Notes: a model not told the origin generated them from the sequence alone. A stretch of DNA of 64,000 nucleotides from Ochromonas danica (GCA_015146655.1 VKHL01000003.1:310001-374000); one strand, 5' to 3'. Shown: positions 12,453 to 22,328, numbered from the stretch's first letter. Program-made: numbers and translations.

Positions 12453-13721
12453 ATGAATTTTGATCGTCGTGCTCTGTTTGTTGGCGATCTGCCCCCTTTC
12501 TGTTCGGAACAAGATGTCTGTTCGTTATTTTCTCCTTATGGTCCTGTGCTGGGCATCCAGATTCATAATCGAGGGAAGATCTTTTCTTATGCTTTTATTA
12601 CTCTTAGTAGCTTTGAGTCCGTAGAAGCTGCACGTCAATATTTGGATGGATGGCCATTTTGTGGTCGCCGCATCAAGTAAGACCAGAATAGACCTCTTTT
12701 GTTTTTATTGACATTTAATTGAGTGGATGCTTTCTGTAGAGTAAGACGTGCTACTGTTGCTAGGACAAAGTCAATGTTTGGCGATGCCCCACCGGCTGCG
12801 AACTCGGTTTATGTTCGTTATATCTCTTCTTTGGTGAGCTTCTTTGCAGTATTTTGATTTATTAATATGCTTATCTCTTCTAATATCTCTTATATCATTT
12901 TATTCTCAGGTAAACAGATCGATTACGGAATTTGATTTAGAGCGTGTTTTTGGTGTTTATGGTATGGTAGAAGATGTTGTAATCAAAGATGCCATGGTTA
13001 AAATGGTAAGTGTAAGCACTCTTCTTTGGATGATTTTTTTGTGTACTTATATTTTCACTTCTTGATGCTTTCGCAGCAAGAAGGACGCCAATATGGTTAT
13101 GCTTTTATTCATTTTATTTCTGATGCCTCTGGCATCCAAGCCTGTGTCAGAGTGCTCAACGAATTAAATCATCTCACTGTTCAAGGTATCACATTCTATC
13201 TCGAACCATCCCGTAAGCTGCTCCAGCAGCTCAAAATTCAGGAGTCTTTGAGAACAGCCCCTCCTCCGTCTCGACCTCAAATGTCAGGATGGAGCCAACC
13301 TGTGTTTGAAGACAAAGGCAGTTCTGACGTTCTCAGCAAAGGAAGCATGCTTCCTCCCTTTGGTATGATGAGCTCTCCCCCTCCACAATCGAGCAATCCT
13401 TCTGCTCCCTTTGGTATGATATGCCCTCCACAATCGAGCAATGCTTCTGCTCCCTTCGGTATGATATGCCCTCCGCAGTCTAGCAGTGCTCCTCAATGGA
13501 GTCGAAGGAGTGCTTCTGTTTCCTCTGTACCTGGTTCGTCTGCTTTTGGAGATACGAGTATCTTCAACACGATGTCCATGGACAGCCAAGACAGCAGCCT
13601 GGGCTTCAATACTCCTCTATGTGCTAGTGTCAGTACTGACGGTCAGATGGGCGCTTTGGCTCAGCCTGGAGAGCGCTTTTTGACTCCTAACTCTACCTCA
13701 CTTCCCCACAGTCTCCTTTAA
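12453..13721 (+). CDS. RNA-binding protein with two RRM domains and PFGM repeats
   Basis: Exons are 12453-12676, 12740-12833, 12910-13005 and 13077-13721, giving 352 aa. RRM1 (residues ~6-80) has RNP2-like ALFVGDLP and RNP1-like KIFSYAFITL, and its last strand is restored by the first splice (IKVRRATV). RRM2 (residues ~93-180) begins NSVYVRYIS, with RNP1-like RQYGYAFIHF. The C-terminal half is Pro/Ser-rich with three near-identical repeats of PFGM..PPQSSN.SA (about 13354-13494). The role is probably mRNA processing or binding, but the target is unknown. Introns sit in the 5' half, unlike most multi-exon genes here. Confidence 0.88.
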
Positions 13722-14101
13722 AGAGATTGTGGTTGACAACATTTCGATTTCAGTCATTCAATCATTTACTTCTTTTACGTCTTAGTAACTCTATTCTTCA
13801 TGGAAACGTGCTGATGTGCTTGTTTATACCCTCGCGAGACTGCCTCTTAGCATTGTATTCTTCTAATAGCCACCATAAGGTTGTAACTGATAAACTCAGA
13901 ATTACGCTTTTGTGTCAAAGCTAATAATCAATGATGCCTTCAAATCATTGTTTTCCAAATTTGAACTGTAAAGTGCATAGTGTGTGTATTATGACAAGGT
14001 GGATGAGTGCAGAGGACTGACTGACTCTGTCGTTAGCCACACAAACCAATGACATCTAAGAATCAAATGAGATTCGTTTATATACTTTATATGTTTTTAC
14101 A
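13722..14101. other. Convergent intergenic spacer (380 bp)
   Basis: This is the 3' flank of both the RRM gene and the minus-strand zinc-ribbon gene. It is AT-rich, with no coding signal, repeat or structured RNA seen. Confidence 0.5.
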
Positions 14102-14440
14102 TTATTTGCATTGAGTGGTCAGTAGTTCTCGTTGTAGAGACTCGAGGAGGACAATTGAGTCTCCATCACAGTCTTCACAAGTTCTCTCTAGTACCATGTG
14201 GTTATATACAGTCTTTTGAATACCTAATCCTTGACATGTTGGACAGATCTTATACTTGGAAAGATGGTTTTCTGCTTCATCTGACTCTCGCTTCTTCTGT
14301 TCATAGGAACTGGACGAGGCAGGGGTGCCTTGTGAAGAAGATGTGCTTATTCCACCAGTTTTAGAGTACTTCTCTTTGAGGGCCAGGAGGTCAACGCCAG
14401 CACTCTCACTTAGCTTGGCAAGCTCTCTATTCGACGACAT
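14102..14440 (-). CDS. Small protein with a DnaJ-like four-cysteine zinc ribbon
   Basis: Single exon of 112 aa. The N-terminal half is helical and Ser-rich. The C-terminal half has CPTCQGLG followed ~18 residues later by CEDCDGDS. The paired CxxCxG knuckles resemble half of a DnaJ cysteine-rich zinc domain, but no J domain is present. The function is not recognised. It shares a 109 bp divergent promoter with the glycosyltransferase at 14550, and that promoter holds two copies of the TAACTTAAC element. Confidence 0.75.
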   Translation of the reverse strand: MSSNRELAKLSESAGVDLLALKEKYSKTGGISTSSSQGTPASSSSYEQKKRESDEAENHLSKYKICPTCQGLGIQKTVYNHMVLERTCEDCDGDSIVLLESLQRELLTTQCK

Positions 14441-14490
14441 CCTTCCTCGCTCAGTTTCTTTGTTTGGTTGTGTTAGGGATACGTTTCACC

Positions 14491-14521
14491 ATTAACTTAA
14501 CAGGGAGTTTACTAACTTAAC
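14491..14521. promoter_or_regulatory. Double TTAACTTAAC element in a divergent promoter
   Basis: Two tandem copies, ATTAACTTAACAGGGAGTTT and the nearly identical ACTAACTTAACAAGGAGTTA, occupy the 109 bp gap between divergent start codons. The same core recurs upstream of other genes in this window. Confidence 0.5.
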
Positions 14522-14549
14522 AAGGAGTTAATTTCGTCGGGAAACAAAA

Positions 14550-16730
14550 ATGATGTTATGGAGATGGATGTGGATATTATGGATTGGATTGAACTTCATC
14601 TTTATTTTCCATGTCGTCTCCTCTCTTATTATTGATAGTTATTGTCATAATGAAAGCAAAGATAAAGCAAATATGAATACCACCTCTACATTGTCAATAG
14701 AAGATCAAAACACTATTAACAGACTGTGTGATCACTACAATGGCTTCCACTATCCACCACTACAACACACCATCACTTTAGTTAGCTATGCTGATGAAAC
14801 AGCTTTGCCATACTTCTTATACTCTGCTATGCTATTGGAAGTCTTCGCTGACTTCCATGGTTATGGTCTACAGCTATTTTGCGCAAGTCATGCTCCTGAG
14901 GGATACCCACGAGAAGAAGATGCAAGATGGCAGAAAGTGCAGGTTCTTCGTGAGATAAGCCATCACTTCTATTCTAGTGGTAGTGGTAGAGGTAGTGGTA
15001 GTGGTAATGAAACACGATATCTTGTTTGGGTTGATGCAGATCTTATTTTCGTGCATTTCAATCATTCCTTAGATATCTTCACTATGGAACCTTACAGTCA
15101 CTATGAGATGATCATCTCTGCTGAAGTACATGGTGGGACAGGTGTAGCTAATACAGGTTGTTTTCTTCTTCAACTATATCCACAGCAACAATCATCACAA
15201 TCTCTTCTATTAGAAGAATGGTGGGCTTTTGATCATAAGATAGGACATGATCAAATCCTTTTCAATACTTTCTATCAATCTCATTGGCAAGAAATTAAAT
15301 CAAGAGTTGCGATTGTACCAACCTTATGGTTAAACTCTCATCCACCTGTCTATCAGACATGGCAGGCAGGACAGGCAGTGCTTCATCTCATGGGAGAGAG
15401 TGTAGAGAGTCGCTGTGTTGTCTTCCATCACGCTGTACACCATCTCTGCCATCTCATTCAATCTTACAATAACTTTACTGACAGTGACCATTACTCAACA
15501 ATGGAAGTGGTAAACAATCTTCACCTTCTCCAACAGAATGAAGAAGAAGTAGTACCACTAGGAATTGATCAACAATTCTTACACAAGACATTCTACTCTG
15601 TCAGTCATCATCGTCTACTGAATATCATAACAAAGTTAAGAAGAGACAACAAGTTTGAAGAAGATGATGACTGGCAAAGTTGGTTGTCTCTCTGGCAAGA
15701 AAGTAGGGAATTGTTATTAACTCTACAGAAGCTTGCCATGCCTCTGTATGAGTTAGAAACTTGGCATAAGAGACTATATTGTAGATGGTTGACCTTTCTT
15801 CTCTCCCACTGGATGACAGAGATGATCAGTCATGTACACTCTATTCGACTATGTGATATTCAACAGAGAGAGAATGAGATTGAAAAGATACAACAGCCAA
15901 AGAACATGTCGTCAATATTATCATCTGATCGTTTAATAGAAGCTATTCATATGCTTGCTATATTAGGTAATGACTGGTTAACCGATCTCTTTCATCTCAT
16001 GGAAGGAGATGAGAAGGTAACCGAAGGTAATCTGCAGGGATTGATTGACGATCTTCGATCTTACCTACAGACTTTGCTACATCTCACCCATCCTCAATCC
16101 CATAGACTAATCAATGAACATCAAGCTATGCTATGGCAGAGTCAAGCAAGATTGTCTATCTATCACAATCGATCTGACGAAGCTCTCTATGCTTTAGAAA
16201 AGGCATTGGATAGTTTGGGACAGACAGGCAATGCTTTCCATCGCTTGCCTGTTTTGATTGCTCTGGGAGATCTTCTGTGCCATACAAGCCCTGCTGATTC
16301 TTTTAGCCAGGAGATTGGTGGCAACATATCACTGGGCATGTTCTATTACCACCAGTCTATTGAAATGCTAGAAGGTCTTCTTCGTATGGAAGAACAATAC
16401 AAAGCTGAACATGATCTTCTCGTAGGAGCATTAGAAGGTGCAATACAATGTCATTATGACTCCTCCTCCTCTTCCATGGAGATGATTGAGATTTACAAGC
16501 ATAGAGTTCATACACTGCGGGAATGGAAGAATCGCTCTCATAATGCAAACCTTCCTATTCGACAAGAAGAGAAGCAAATCAAAGGCAACACTGCTCCCTC
16601 AAGAAACACTCAAGAGAATGATAATCATCCTTTATCAGCTACAATGATTACAAATAGGACACCTTCTTCCTTCAGAGGTCAACAGTCGTCAATGACAAAG
16701 AAATTCCGCAAAAAGAGGAGTGTTGGATGA
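14550..16730 (+). CDS. GT-A-fold glycosyltransferase with long helical C-terminus (paralogue of 30307-32079)
   Basis: Single exon of 726 aa. An N-terminal signal anchor (LWIGLNFIFIFHVVSSLII) implies a Golgi or ER luminal enzyme. The catalytic half runs from HTITLVSYADE to YLVWVDADLIF, which carries the DxD metal/sugar-nucleotide motif. VANTGCFLL, LLEEWWAF, HDQILFNTF and VLHLMGES follow, an order like the GMA12/MNN10 (GT34-type) nucleotide-sugar transferases. About 400 further residues are alpha-helical and TPR-like in places. A basic tail (KKFRKKRS) ends the protein. DADL, NTG, WW, DQ and LHLMGE blocks are shared with the gene at 30307-32079. Donor and acceptor sugars are unknown. Confidence 0.75.
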   Translation: MMLWRWMWILWIGLNFIFIFHVVSSLIIDSYCHNESKDKANMNTTSTLSIEDQNTINRLCDHYNGFHYPPLQHTITLVSYADETALPYFLYSAMLLEVFADFHGYGLQLFCASHAPEGYPREEDARWQKVQVLREISHHFYSSGSGRGSGSGNETRYLVWVDADLIFVHFNHSLDIFTMEPYSHYEMIISAEVHGGTGVANTGCFLLQLYPQQQSSQSLLLEEWWAFDHKIGHDQILFNTFYQSHWQEIKSRVAIVPTLWLNSHPPVYQTWQAGQAVLHLMGESVESRCVVFHHAVHHLCHLIQSYNNFTDSDHYSTMEVVNNLHLLQQNEEEVVPLGIDQQFLHKTFYSVSHHRLLNIITKLRRDNKFEEDDDWQSWLSLWQESRELLLTLQKLAMPLYELETWHKRLYCRWLTFLLSHWMTEMISHVHSIRLCDIQQRENEIEKIQQPKNMSSILSSDRLIEAIHMLAILGNDWLTDLFHLMEGDEKVTEGNLQGLIDDLRSYLQTLLHLTHPQSHRLINEHQAMLWQSQARLSIYHNRSDEALYALEKALDSLGQTGNAFHRLPVLIALGDLLCHTSPADSFSQEIGGNISLGMFYYHQSIEMLEGLLRMEEQYKAEHDLLVGALEGAIQCHYDSSSSSMEMIEIYKHRVHTLREWKNRSHNANLPIRQEEKQIKGNTAPSRNTQENDNHPLSATMITNRTPSSFRGQQSSMTKKFRKKRSVG

Positions 16731-16765
16731 GAGTTATTGTCATAACAACTTCATCATCAGCTTAG

Positions 16766-17689
16766 TTAGCAGTCTGTCACATCATCGCTCTCATCCATAC
16801 AGTGTCTGCTGCTGGCATTGTCTTGAGAGAATAGTTGCTGTCTCGTGTATCTCTCATAGAGATGCTTTAGAACACGAAGTAGTTGGGAGATTTCCATACC
16901 TAACCAATATTCCACTCTTTTTCTCATTGCCTTATATCTCTCATAGGCTTTGATTTCTGCTTGAATGACTGGCTTGAAGACATTGATCTTATTCGAGGGT
17001 AGTGGGGAAGAGCTTCTCCTGGAATAGATTGTGATGATAGCATCTTCAAAGACTGTGAACAATCTCTCTAACTCTTGTGAGCTTTCGAGGATGTTTCTCT
17101 CTGATGTTCTCACTTCCTCCATGGCCAGGACGAGAGAAGTGAAGCAATCTTTCCACGAGTAATTGTTCCTCCTGCTGCTACTACTGCTGCTACTACTGCT
17201 GCTACTACTGCTGCTACTACTGCTGCTGTCTGACCTATTATCATCACTATCATCTTTGTCAGCAGCAGCAGTCTGGGCAGTTTGGGTTTGCCACAGAGGA
17301 GGAGTGACAGTGTTATACTGAGTAGTATAGGTGTTAGCAATAGTGTTGATGGTAGTGTCATCAGCTGCAGCGGCGGTGCTAGGAAATCTCTGGAAGTGCA
17401 CTGAAAAGATACGATCTTTCACAGTTCCGAGATGCTGTGTGGTGATTTGTAGTCCCTCGAACACCTTTCGAATGTCTTCTAATGCTGTGATCATGTCAAT
17501 TACTATCTGCCCTTGTTCTTTAAGATGAATTTTCATGTTGTCTGGGAGATAGACACTGTCTTCAATGCTATGAAGCAGTTCTGAGGTTGTCGTCGTTTCA
17601 GATGATGATAACCTTGATATAGAACAAGCTAGTGCTAAGAAGAAAATGAGGCCATAATTATAGCCCAGGAGAGAGACAATACCTCGCAT
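16766..17689 (-). CDS. Secreted or ER hypothetical protein with poly-Ser tract
   Basis: Single exon of 307 aa. The N-terminus has a hydrophobic signal-peptide-like segment (YNYGLIFFLALACSISRLSSS). Two helical regions, probably coiled-coil, flank an acidic/Ser linker containing about 18 consecutive serines encoded by an AGC-type triplet run. No known domain was recognised. Its 3' end is only 35 bp from the convergent glycosyltransferase. The upstream divergent promoter to the hydrolase at 17831 holds one GTTAACTTAAC element. Confidence 0.65.
   Translation of the reverse strand: MRGIVSLLGYNYGLIFFLALACSISRLSSSETTTTSELLHSIEDSVYLPDNMKIHLKEQGQIVIDMITALEDIRKVFEGLQITTQHLGTVKDRIFSVHFQRFPSTAAAADDTTINTIANTYTTQYNTVTPPLWQTQTAQTAAADKDDSDDNRSDSSSSSSSSSSSSSSSSSSRRNNYSWKDCFTSLVLAMEEVRTSERNILESSQELERLFTVFEDAIITIYSRRSSSPLPSNKINVFKPVIQAEIKAYERYKAMRKRVEYWLGMEISQLLRVLKHLYERYTRQQLFSQDNASSRHCMDESDDVTDC
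17171..17228. repeat. CTG/CTA triplet microsatellite
   Basis: About 58 bp of CTGCTGCTACTA-type triplets lie on the plus strand and encode the poly-Ser tract of the minus-strand gene. Length polymorphism is likely. Confidence 0.9.
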
Positions 17690-17782
17690 GATCTCTCATA
17701 GATACTCGAGGACAACAACCACCACCAAAGCAGATATGGTGTGGAGAAAAAACTAGTTTCCATGTGAAAAACATGTTTTATG

Positions 17783-17793
17783 GTTAACTTAAC
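17783..17793. promoter_or_regulatory. GTTAACTTAAC element
   Basis: This perfect copy of the recurring element lies 38 bp upstream of ATG 17831 and 94 bp upstream of the divergent minus-strand start at 17689. Confidence 0.5.
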
Positions 17794-17830
17794 GCGATGA
17801 AGAGGGTTGAGTGAGAACAGCAGAATTGGG

Positions 17831-18805
17831 ATGGAAAGAAAAGGCCAAGTGGTCCCTTGCTGTTGTTATTATTCACTCTATTTCACACTTCTCCTAGTAA
17901 ACTTATTTCTTCTAACAATGTCAAGCCAGAGTAATCAACCTTTAGAAGAGTCATCAACTCATCATGAAATAATATCAAAGAATCTTCTCTTGAATCTTCC
18001 TACTGGAGTGCATCTGCCTGCCATCGAGTATAGACAGCCTTTAGATGACCCAACACAAGAGAGGAAAGACCTCCACTTAATACTCTGCCATGGTCTTGGA
18101 GCCAAGAATCCTAAGCATAAGGACCACAGCAGTGATGACTGGATCCCCATCGCTGCCATGGCTGCCTTGCCTCTCATACAATCTTCTGTGCTCTTCACTT
18201 CTCGTGGTCATCGTGGAACAACTGGTTGGGAAGAGTCTGCCGATTCAGACTTGGAGCAATTCACTTGGCGACGGCTAGCACAGGATATGATGGCAGTGGC
18301 TGACCATGTAGTGTCCATTAACACTGCTGGAGAGCACCAGACAGGCAATGGCGACAAAAAGAAGAAGAAGAAGGTGATTGTGGGCGGGTCTTCCATGGGC
18401 TCTGCCGCTGCTTTCTATAGTGCTCTGCAGTATCCCGAGCAGGTTGCGGCAGTGATTATGATTCGTCCTCCCACTGGATGGGAAGATCGTCTAGCACGGA
18501 GATCTGTCCTCTTAGGTAGTGCTAAGCGTTGCGAAGAAAGGAATGACCCTGGTGATAAGTACCACCTCGTGCTTCAGGGAACAGCCTTATCTGACTTTCC
18601 TCCTCTGGAAGCGCTGGAGATCTATCAGAAGGTTCAATGCCCTGTCCTCATCCTGGCTGTGGAGGGTGACGAGACGCATCCTCTCAGCACTGCACAGCGA
18701 TTAGTTGACCGTCTCCCTAATGCCAAGCTCTTTATAAGCCCAAACCTTGAAGAAGCAAGAAATATGTGGCCTAGGCAAATCGCAGACTTCATTGCTCTAC
18801 TGTAG
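17831..18805 (+). CDS. Alpha/beta hydrolase (serine hydrolase fold)
   Basis: Single exon of 324 aa. After a hydrophobic leader (residues ~14-33) the alpha/beta hydrolase core appears. It has HLILCHGLGAKN (HG oxyanion-hole motif), the nucleophile elbow VIVGGSSMGSAAA (GxSxG), the late acid strand CPVLILAVEGDETHP, and a C-terminal region where a histidine is expected. The final histidine was not identified clearly, so activity is not certain. The upstream TTG at 17807 is unlikely as start; ATG 17831 or the internal MSSQSNQ methionine are alternatives. The substrate is unknown. Confidence 0.78.
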   Translation: MERKGQVVPCCCYYSLYFTLLLVNLFLLTMSSQSNQPLEESSTHHEIISKNLLLNLPTGVHLPAIEYRQPLDDPTQERKDLHLILCHGLGAKNPKHKDHSSDDWIPIAAMAALPLIQSSVLFTSRGHRGTTGWEESADSDLEQFTWRRLAQDMMAVADHVVSINTAGEHQTGNGDKKKKKKVIVGGSSMGSAAAFYSALQYPEQVAAVIMIRPPTGWEDRLARRSVLLGSAKRCEERNDPGDKYHLVLQGTALSDFPPLEALEIYQKVQCPVLILAVEGDETHPLSTAQRLVDRLPNAKLFISPNLEEARNMWPRQIADFIALL

Positions 18806-18895
18806 ATGTTTCCACCTCTTCTATTTACTACTATATTATTAGTAGTAATAATGTTATTTACAATAGTTCATCATAGTTCCCCTTCGCTACTATCA

Positions 18896-19711
18896 TCAGC
18901 TTTGAGGAAGAGGAAGGTCTAACTCTATCAAGAGCTTCTCTAGCAGCTCGCAAGACAGACCCATGACAGAGTCCATGGTGCCATCAATTCTCTTGATGTA
19001 GGGCTGGAGTAGTGGGTGCTCGACCATCAGTCCACCTGCGCAATGTAGCGCCTGGCCATCAGAGAGCAGACGATCGACCACTTCCTCGGGGATTTGGTCG
19101 AAGTGGATCGTAGCCTTCTCAACTCCAATGACCTCCCGTAGACTTTGAGAGGTGGAGAGCAGAGGACTGGGCAGAAGGTGGAGAAGGATGCTGCCCACAG
19201 TCGAGCAGCTGTGATTGTTATAGAGACTGACAAAGGCTTTGGCTTCTTGCAGATCTCGAGGCTTCTCTAGGATCTTCCCACGACAGACCACCACCTGGTC
19301 AGCTGTGAGAAGAAGAGGAATGCGGTGATGAGTGATGGACGGAGCAGGAGTGGGCGATGGAGAGCTGCTCAGCTGCCATTGCCTGAGAATTGCGCGACTT
19401 TTCTCTATCGCTAGGAGGCGAACCAAGTCATCGGGATCAGCAGCTCGGTCACCAAATGCTTTCTCATCAATGTTTGCTTTGTGAACTTCAAAGGTAAAAC
19501 CTTCTCTGGCAAGAATTTCTCTTCTGGTGGCTGACCCGGTCCCCAAGTATAAATGAACCTTCGACGAGAAAGATCGAAGCAATGTGGTAGAGGAAGGGTC
19601 TGATAGTCGACCTTGCATGACTGGTCTAGACCTTCTTGGTGTGACACCACTCACTGCTAATGTATAGCAAAATACAAGAAGTAAAGTGATACTCCCCCAA
19701 GCGGTCGTCAT
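18896..19711 (-). CDS. Maf-type nucleotide pyrophosphatase with secretory/plastid-like leader
   Basis: Single exon of 271 aa. Maf hallmarks are LYLGTGSATRREILAREGFTF (substrate loop; SxSxxR in most homologues, here GSATRR), FEVHKANIDE, LLLTADQVVVCRGKILEKP (the catalytic D in TADQVV) and LHCAGGLMVEHP near the end. Maf proteins hydrolyse modified or canonical NTPs to NMPs. ATG 19711 gives a hydrophobic leader (WGSITLLLVFCYTLAVSGV) followed by a basic Ser-rich region, which fits routing to the secretory system or a complex plastid. The ORF runs upstream only to a TTG. A 116 bp divergent promoter separates it from the TcdA-TatD gene. Confidence 0.85.
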   Translation of the reverse strand: MTTAWGSITLLLVFCYTLAVSGVTPRRSRPVMQGRLSDPSSTTLLRSFSSKVHLYLGTGSATRREILAREGFTFEVHKANIDEKAFGDRAADPDDLVRLLAIEKSRAILRQWQLSSSPSPTPAPSITHHRIPLLLTADQVVVCRGKILEKPRDLQEAKAFVSLYNNHSCSTVGSILLHLLPSPLLSTSQSLREVIGVEKATIHFDQIPEEVVDRLLSDGQALHCAGGLMVEHPLLQPYIKRIDGTMDSVMGLSCELLEKLLIELDLPLPQS

Positions 19712-19789
19712 GTCATCCCAATCTCTGCCGTGGCTGCAAAAACAAGAAGTCAGCAGTCGACTTCTCAATAAACTGTTTTTAGAAGTTCT

Positions 19790-19799
19790 TTAACTTAAG
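19790..19799. promoter_or_regulatory. TTAACTTAAG element in divergent promoter
   Basis: This variant of the recurring TTAACTTAA element lies 29 bp upstream of ATG 19828 and 79 bp upstream of the divergent Maf start. Confidence 0.45.
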
Positions 19800-19827
19800 A
19801 CGGTATTAAGGGGAGGGTTGTTCATGT

Positions 19828-22149
19828 ATGGGAACGGAGGTGATGACATGCGGTAGTCATTATCGACGCTTGCAGGTCTTCCTCTTCATTCTCTTGGTAT
19901 TCTCAACCCTGTTAGAACTGTTTTATTCCTATTGCCCTCTTCTTGGGAGAAGGTCTTCTCTCCCTTGCACTTCCTCGTACTCCACCCTTCGTCATTGGGG
20001 TCCACTGTCTTCCACCATGTCCACCACTGTCACCACTACCTCTATCAATAAGAAGACAGAGAGTGTGGTACTAGATGAAGACTATCGTCTTCGTTTTCAA
20101 AACCTTGCTTATCTCTATGGAGGAGAAGTCGAGACTGTCTTGACTCGTCTACGCCAAAGTCATGTCTGTGTTGTGGGATTAGGAGGAGTGGGTTCTTGGA
20201 TTGTAGAGGCCTTAGCTCGTTCTGGTATTGGTCACTTGACTCTCATTGATATGGATGATGTCTGTCTGTCCAATATCAATCGTCAACTTGTCGGTCAAAC
20301 TTCAACCATTGGCAAACTGAAAACTGAAGTTTTAGAAGAGCGTATCCATGAGATTAATCCCTCTGCCATAGTCTATCCAGTGTGTGACTTCTTGCGACCA
20401 CATAATATCGAGACCTTACTCACAACTGAAGTGGTAGAATCCTTAGACTACCTCGTCGATGCTACGGATGGTGTCAGTGACAAAGCAGCTATTCTTGCCT
20501 TTTGTGCTGCTCGAGGATTACCTGTCATGACCACTGGAGGAGTAGGAGGATTGGTAGATCCTTCTCTGATCACCCTGTCGGATCTATCTATTACACGAGG
20601 AGACCATTTACTCATGCGAGTGAAGAAGAAGCTACGACAAGACTATGGATTCCCTAAAGTCATGGATGCCGCCATATCGAGCAATGATGAAGTAAAAGAT
20701 GATGCTGGAAATAGCAGACCTTTGTCTCTAGAGGAACAAGAAGAAGTTGATGGTGCTATTGATGTTGATGGAGAAAAAGCGAGCAGTAAGAAGGTTGTTG
20801 GTAAGATAAAGAAGAAGAAGTGGCAGATCCTAGCTGTGCATACACTACCTACAGGACAGCGTAGAGATGGCACTACAAAGAGTCCTCGCAGCACCAAGAA
20901 CTCTCGAAGTAGTGGACAGAGCTGCTCTCTTAGCACAGCGGCAACAAGTCGACCTTCTTCCTTCCGTGCTTGTGATGGCTTTCTTGGGAATGCATGTTTC
21001 CTTACGGGGACGGTAGGGTTCATGATGGCTGGACAAGTAGTTACTGCTATTGCTACGGATAAGTGCATTCCTCCTAGAATAGCAGGTATCTCTCCAGCAA
21101 TTGTAGAGCAGGCAAGAGTAGCGGCTACTAGTCAGCAGCAGCAACCTTCTGTTGCAATTGAGGAAAAGAACATCACGACATCGAGTATTGAGGCTTTGGA
21201 TACTTTCTTAAATGATTATCCTCTCTCTGAACAGGTCTTTGATGCTCATTGTCACTTACAACTAGATCGTCTCTATGATGAAATCGATCTTGTGGTTGAC
21301 CACTTAAAAAGACAAAATATCACTCAATGCTCTGTTTGTGCCACTTCTCCTGATGATTGGAACCGCTTAGAAGATCTTGCTTCTACCTATCCTGATCGCA
21401 TCATTGCTAATTTTGGTCTTCATCCTTGGTGGATCAGTCAACATTTTCAAGCAATGGAGGGAGACAAGAAGGAAGAAGAGAAGAAGAGTGATGCGAAGAC
21501 TATCAGTGATTATGAAGCATTGCTTGGCCGTCAAGATATCACTTCTAGTTGGGTGTCTCTTCTTGAGAGAATGTTGACTCGCAATCCAAAGGCTGGTGTT
21601 GGAGAATGTGGAATTGATCGCAATATCAAGCAAACTGTGAGCATGGATTTACAGATTCATATTCTCAAACAACATCTTGAAGTGGCGGGTAGGTTTGGTC
21701 GACCTGTTTCTATTCATTGTGTATCAGGTTGTTGGGGACACTTATTGGATTGTTTGACAAGCTACTACACAGAGCCTTCTGCGGTTCAGAAACAACTACC
21801 CTCAGCAGTAATTCTCCATTCATGCAACAGCCTGCCAGCTGATATGGTGCCTGCATTCAATAAGATCCCTAACCTTTATTATTCATTATCAGCTGGCATC
21901 GTTAACAATGCGAAGCAGTTAAAGCTCGTGAAGCATCTGCCCAAAGATCGATTGCTCTTAGAGTCAGACTCTCCTGACCAGCTACCAAGGGATATCAAAA
22001 GTAAGCAACCAGGGCTGCAGGTCAATGCTCCCAGCATCGTACGCTATGCATGTCACAGCTTGCTAGAGGAGACTAATTGTGCCAGCGCAGAAGAGCTAGC
22101 CAGGCTGAGCTACGCGAATGCTGCTAGAGCATTCTCATGTCATACATGA
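19828..22149 (+). CDS. Fusion: TcdA/CsdL-type E1-like tRNA t6A dehydratase + TatD-type nuclease
   Basis: Single exon of 773 aa. A hydrophobic leader (residues ~16-37) and a Ser/Thr-rich spacer precede a ThiF/E1-like domain (about 90-420). That domain has VCVVGLGGVGSWIVEALARSG, the adenylation strand LIDMDDVCLSNINRQ, DYLVDATDGVSDK and VMTTGGVGG. It matches TcdA, which cyclises t6A to ct6A in tRNA. A Lys/Ser-rich insert (~275-370) interrupts it. From ~residue 470 a TatD metal-dependent hydrolase follows: VFDAHCHLQL (HxH), IIANFGLHPWW, GVGECGIDRN, VSIHCVSGCW, VILHSCNS and LLLESDSPDQL. Both halves keep their key motifs, so both may be active. ATG 19828 was chosen; an out-of-frame ATG sits 4 bp upstream. 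Confidence 0.9.
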   Translation: MGTEVMTCGSHYRRLQVFLFILLVFSTLLELFYSYCPLLGRRSSLPCTSSYSTLRHWGPLSSTMSTTVTTTSINKKTESVVLDEDYRLRFQNLAYLYGGEVETVLTRLRQSHVCVVGLGGVGSWIVEALARSGIGHLTLIDMDDVCLSNINRQLVGQTSTIGKLKTEVLEERIHEINPSAIVYPVCDFLRPHNIETLLTTEVVESLDYLVDATDGVSDKAAILAFCAARGLPVMTTGGVGGLVDPSLITLSDLSITRGDHLLMRVKKKLRQDYGFPKVMDAAISSNDEVKDDAGNSRPLSLEEQEEVDGAIDVDGEKASSKKVVGKIKKKKWQILAVHTLPTGQRRDGTTKSPRSTKNSRSSGQSCSLSTAATSRPSSFRACDGFLGNACFLTGTVGFMMAGQVVTAIATDKCIPPRIAGISPAIVEQARVAATSQQQQPSVAIEEKNITTSSIEALDTFLNDYPLSEQVFDAHCHLQLDRLYDEIDLVVDHLKRQNITQCSVCATSPDDWNRLEDLASTYPDRIIANFGLHPWWISQHFQAMEGDKKEEEKKSDAKTISDYEALLGRQDITSSWVSLLERMLTRNPKAGVGECGIDRNIKQTVSMDLQIHILKQHLEVAGRFGRPVSIHCVSGCWGHLLDCLTSYYTEPSAVQKQLPSAVILHSCNSLPADMVPAFNKIPNLYYSLSAGIVNNAKQLKLVKHLPKDRLLLESDSPDQLPRDIKSKQPGLQVNAPSIVRYACHSLLEETNCASAEELARLSYANAARAFSCHT

Positions 22150-22328
22150 ATTGGTAAGAAACGATTATTTCTTAACTCTTTGCATTTAAAGTTGAAGTCG
22201 TTTACAAGGCAAATATCATCACAAACACGAGCACACCACCACACTATGTACACCGCCCTGCTTTAGAACCGCACCTCACTAGACAGTGCCAAAGCTCACA
22301 AGAAGAATAAAACAAACTAAACCAACAC

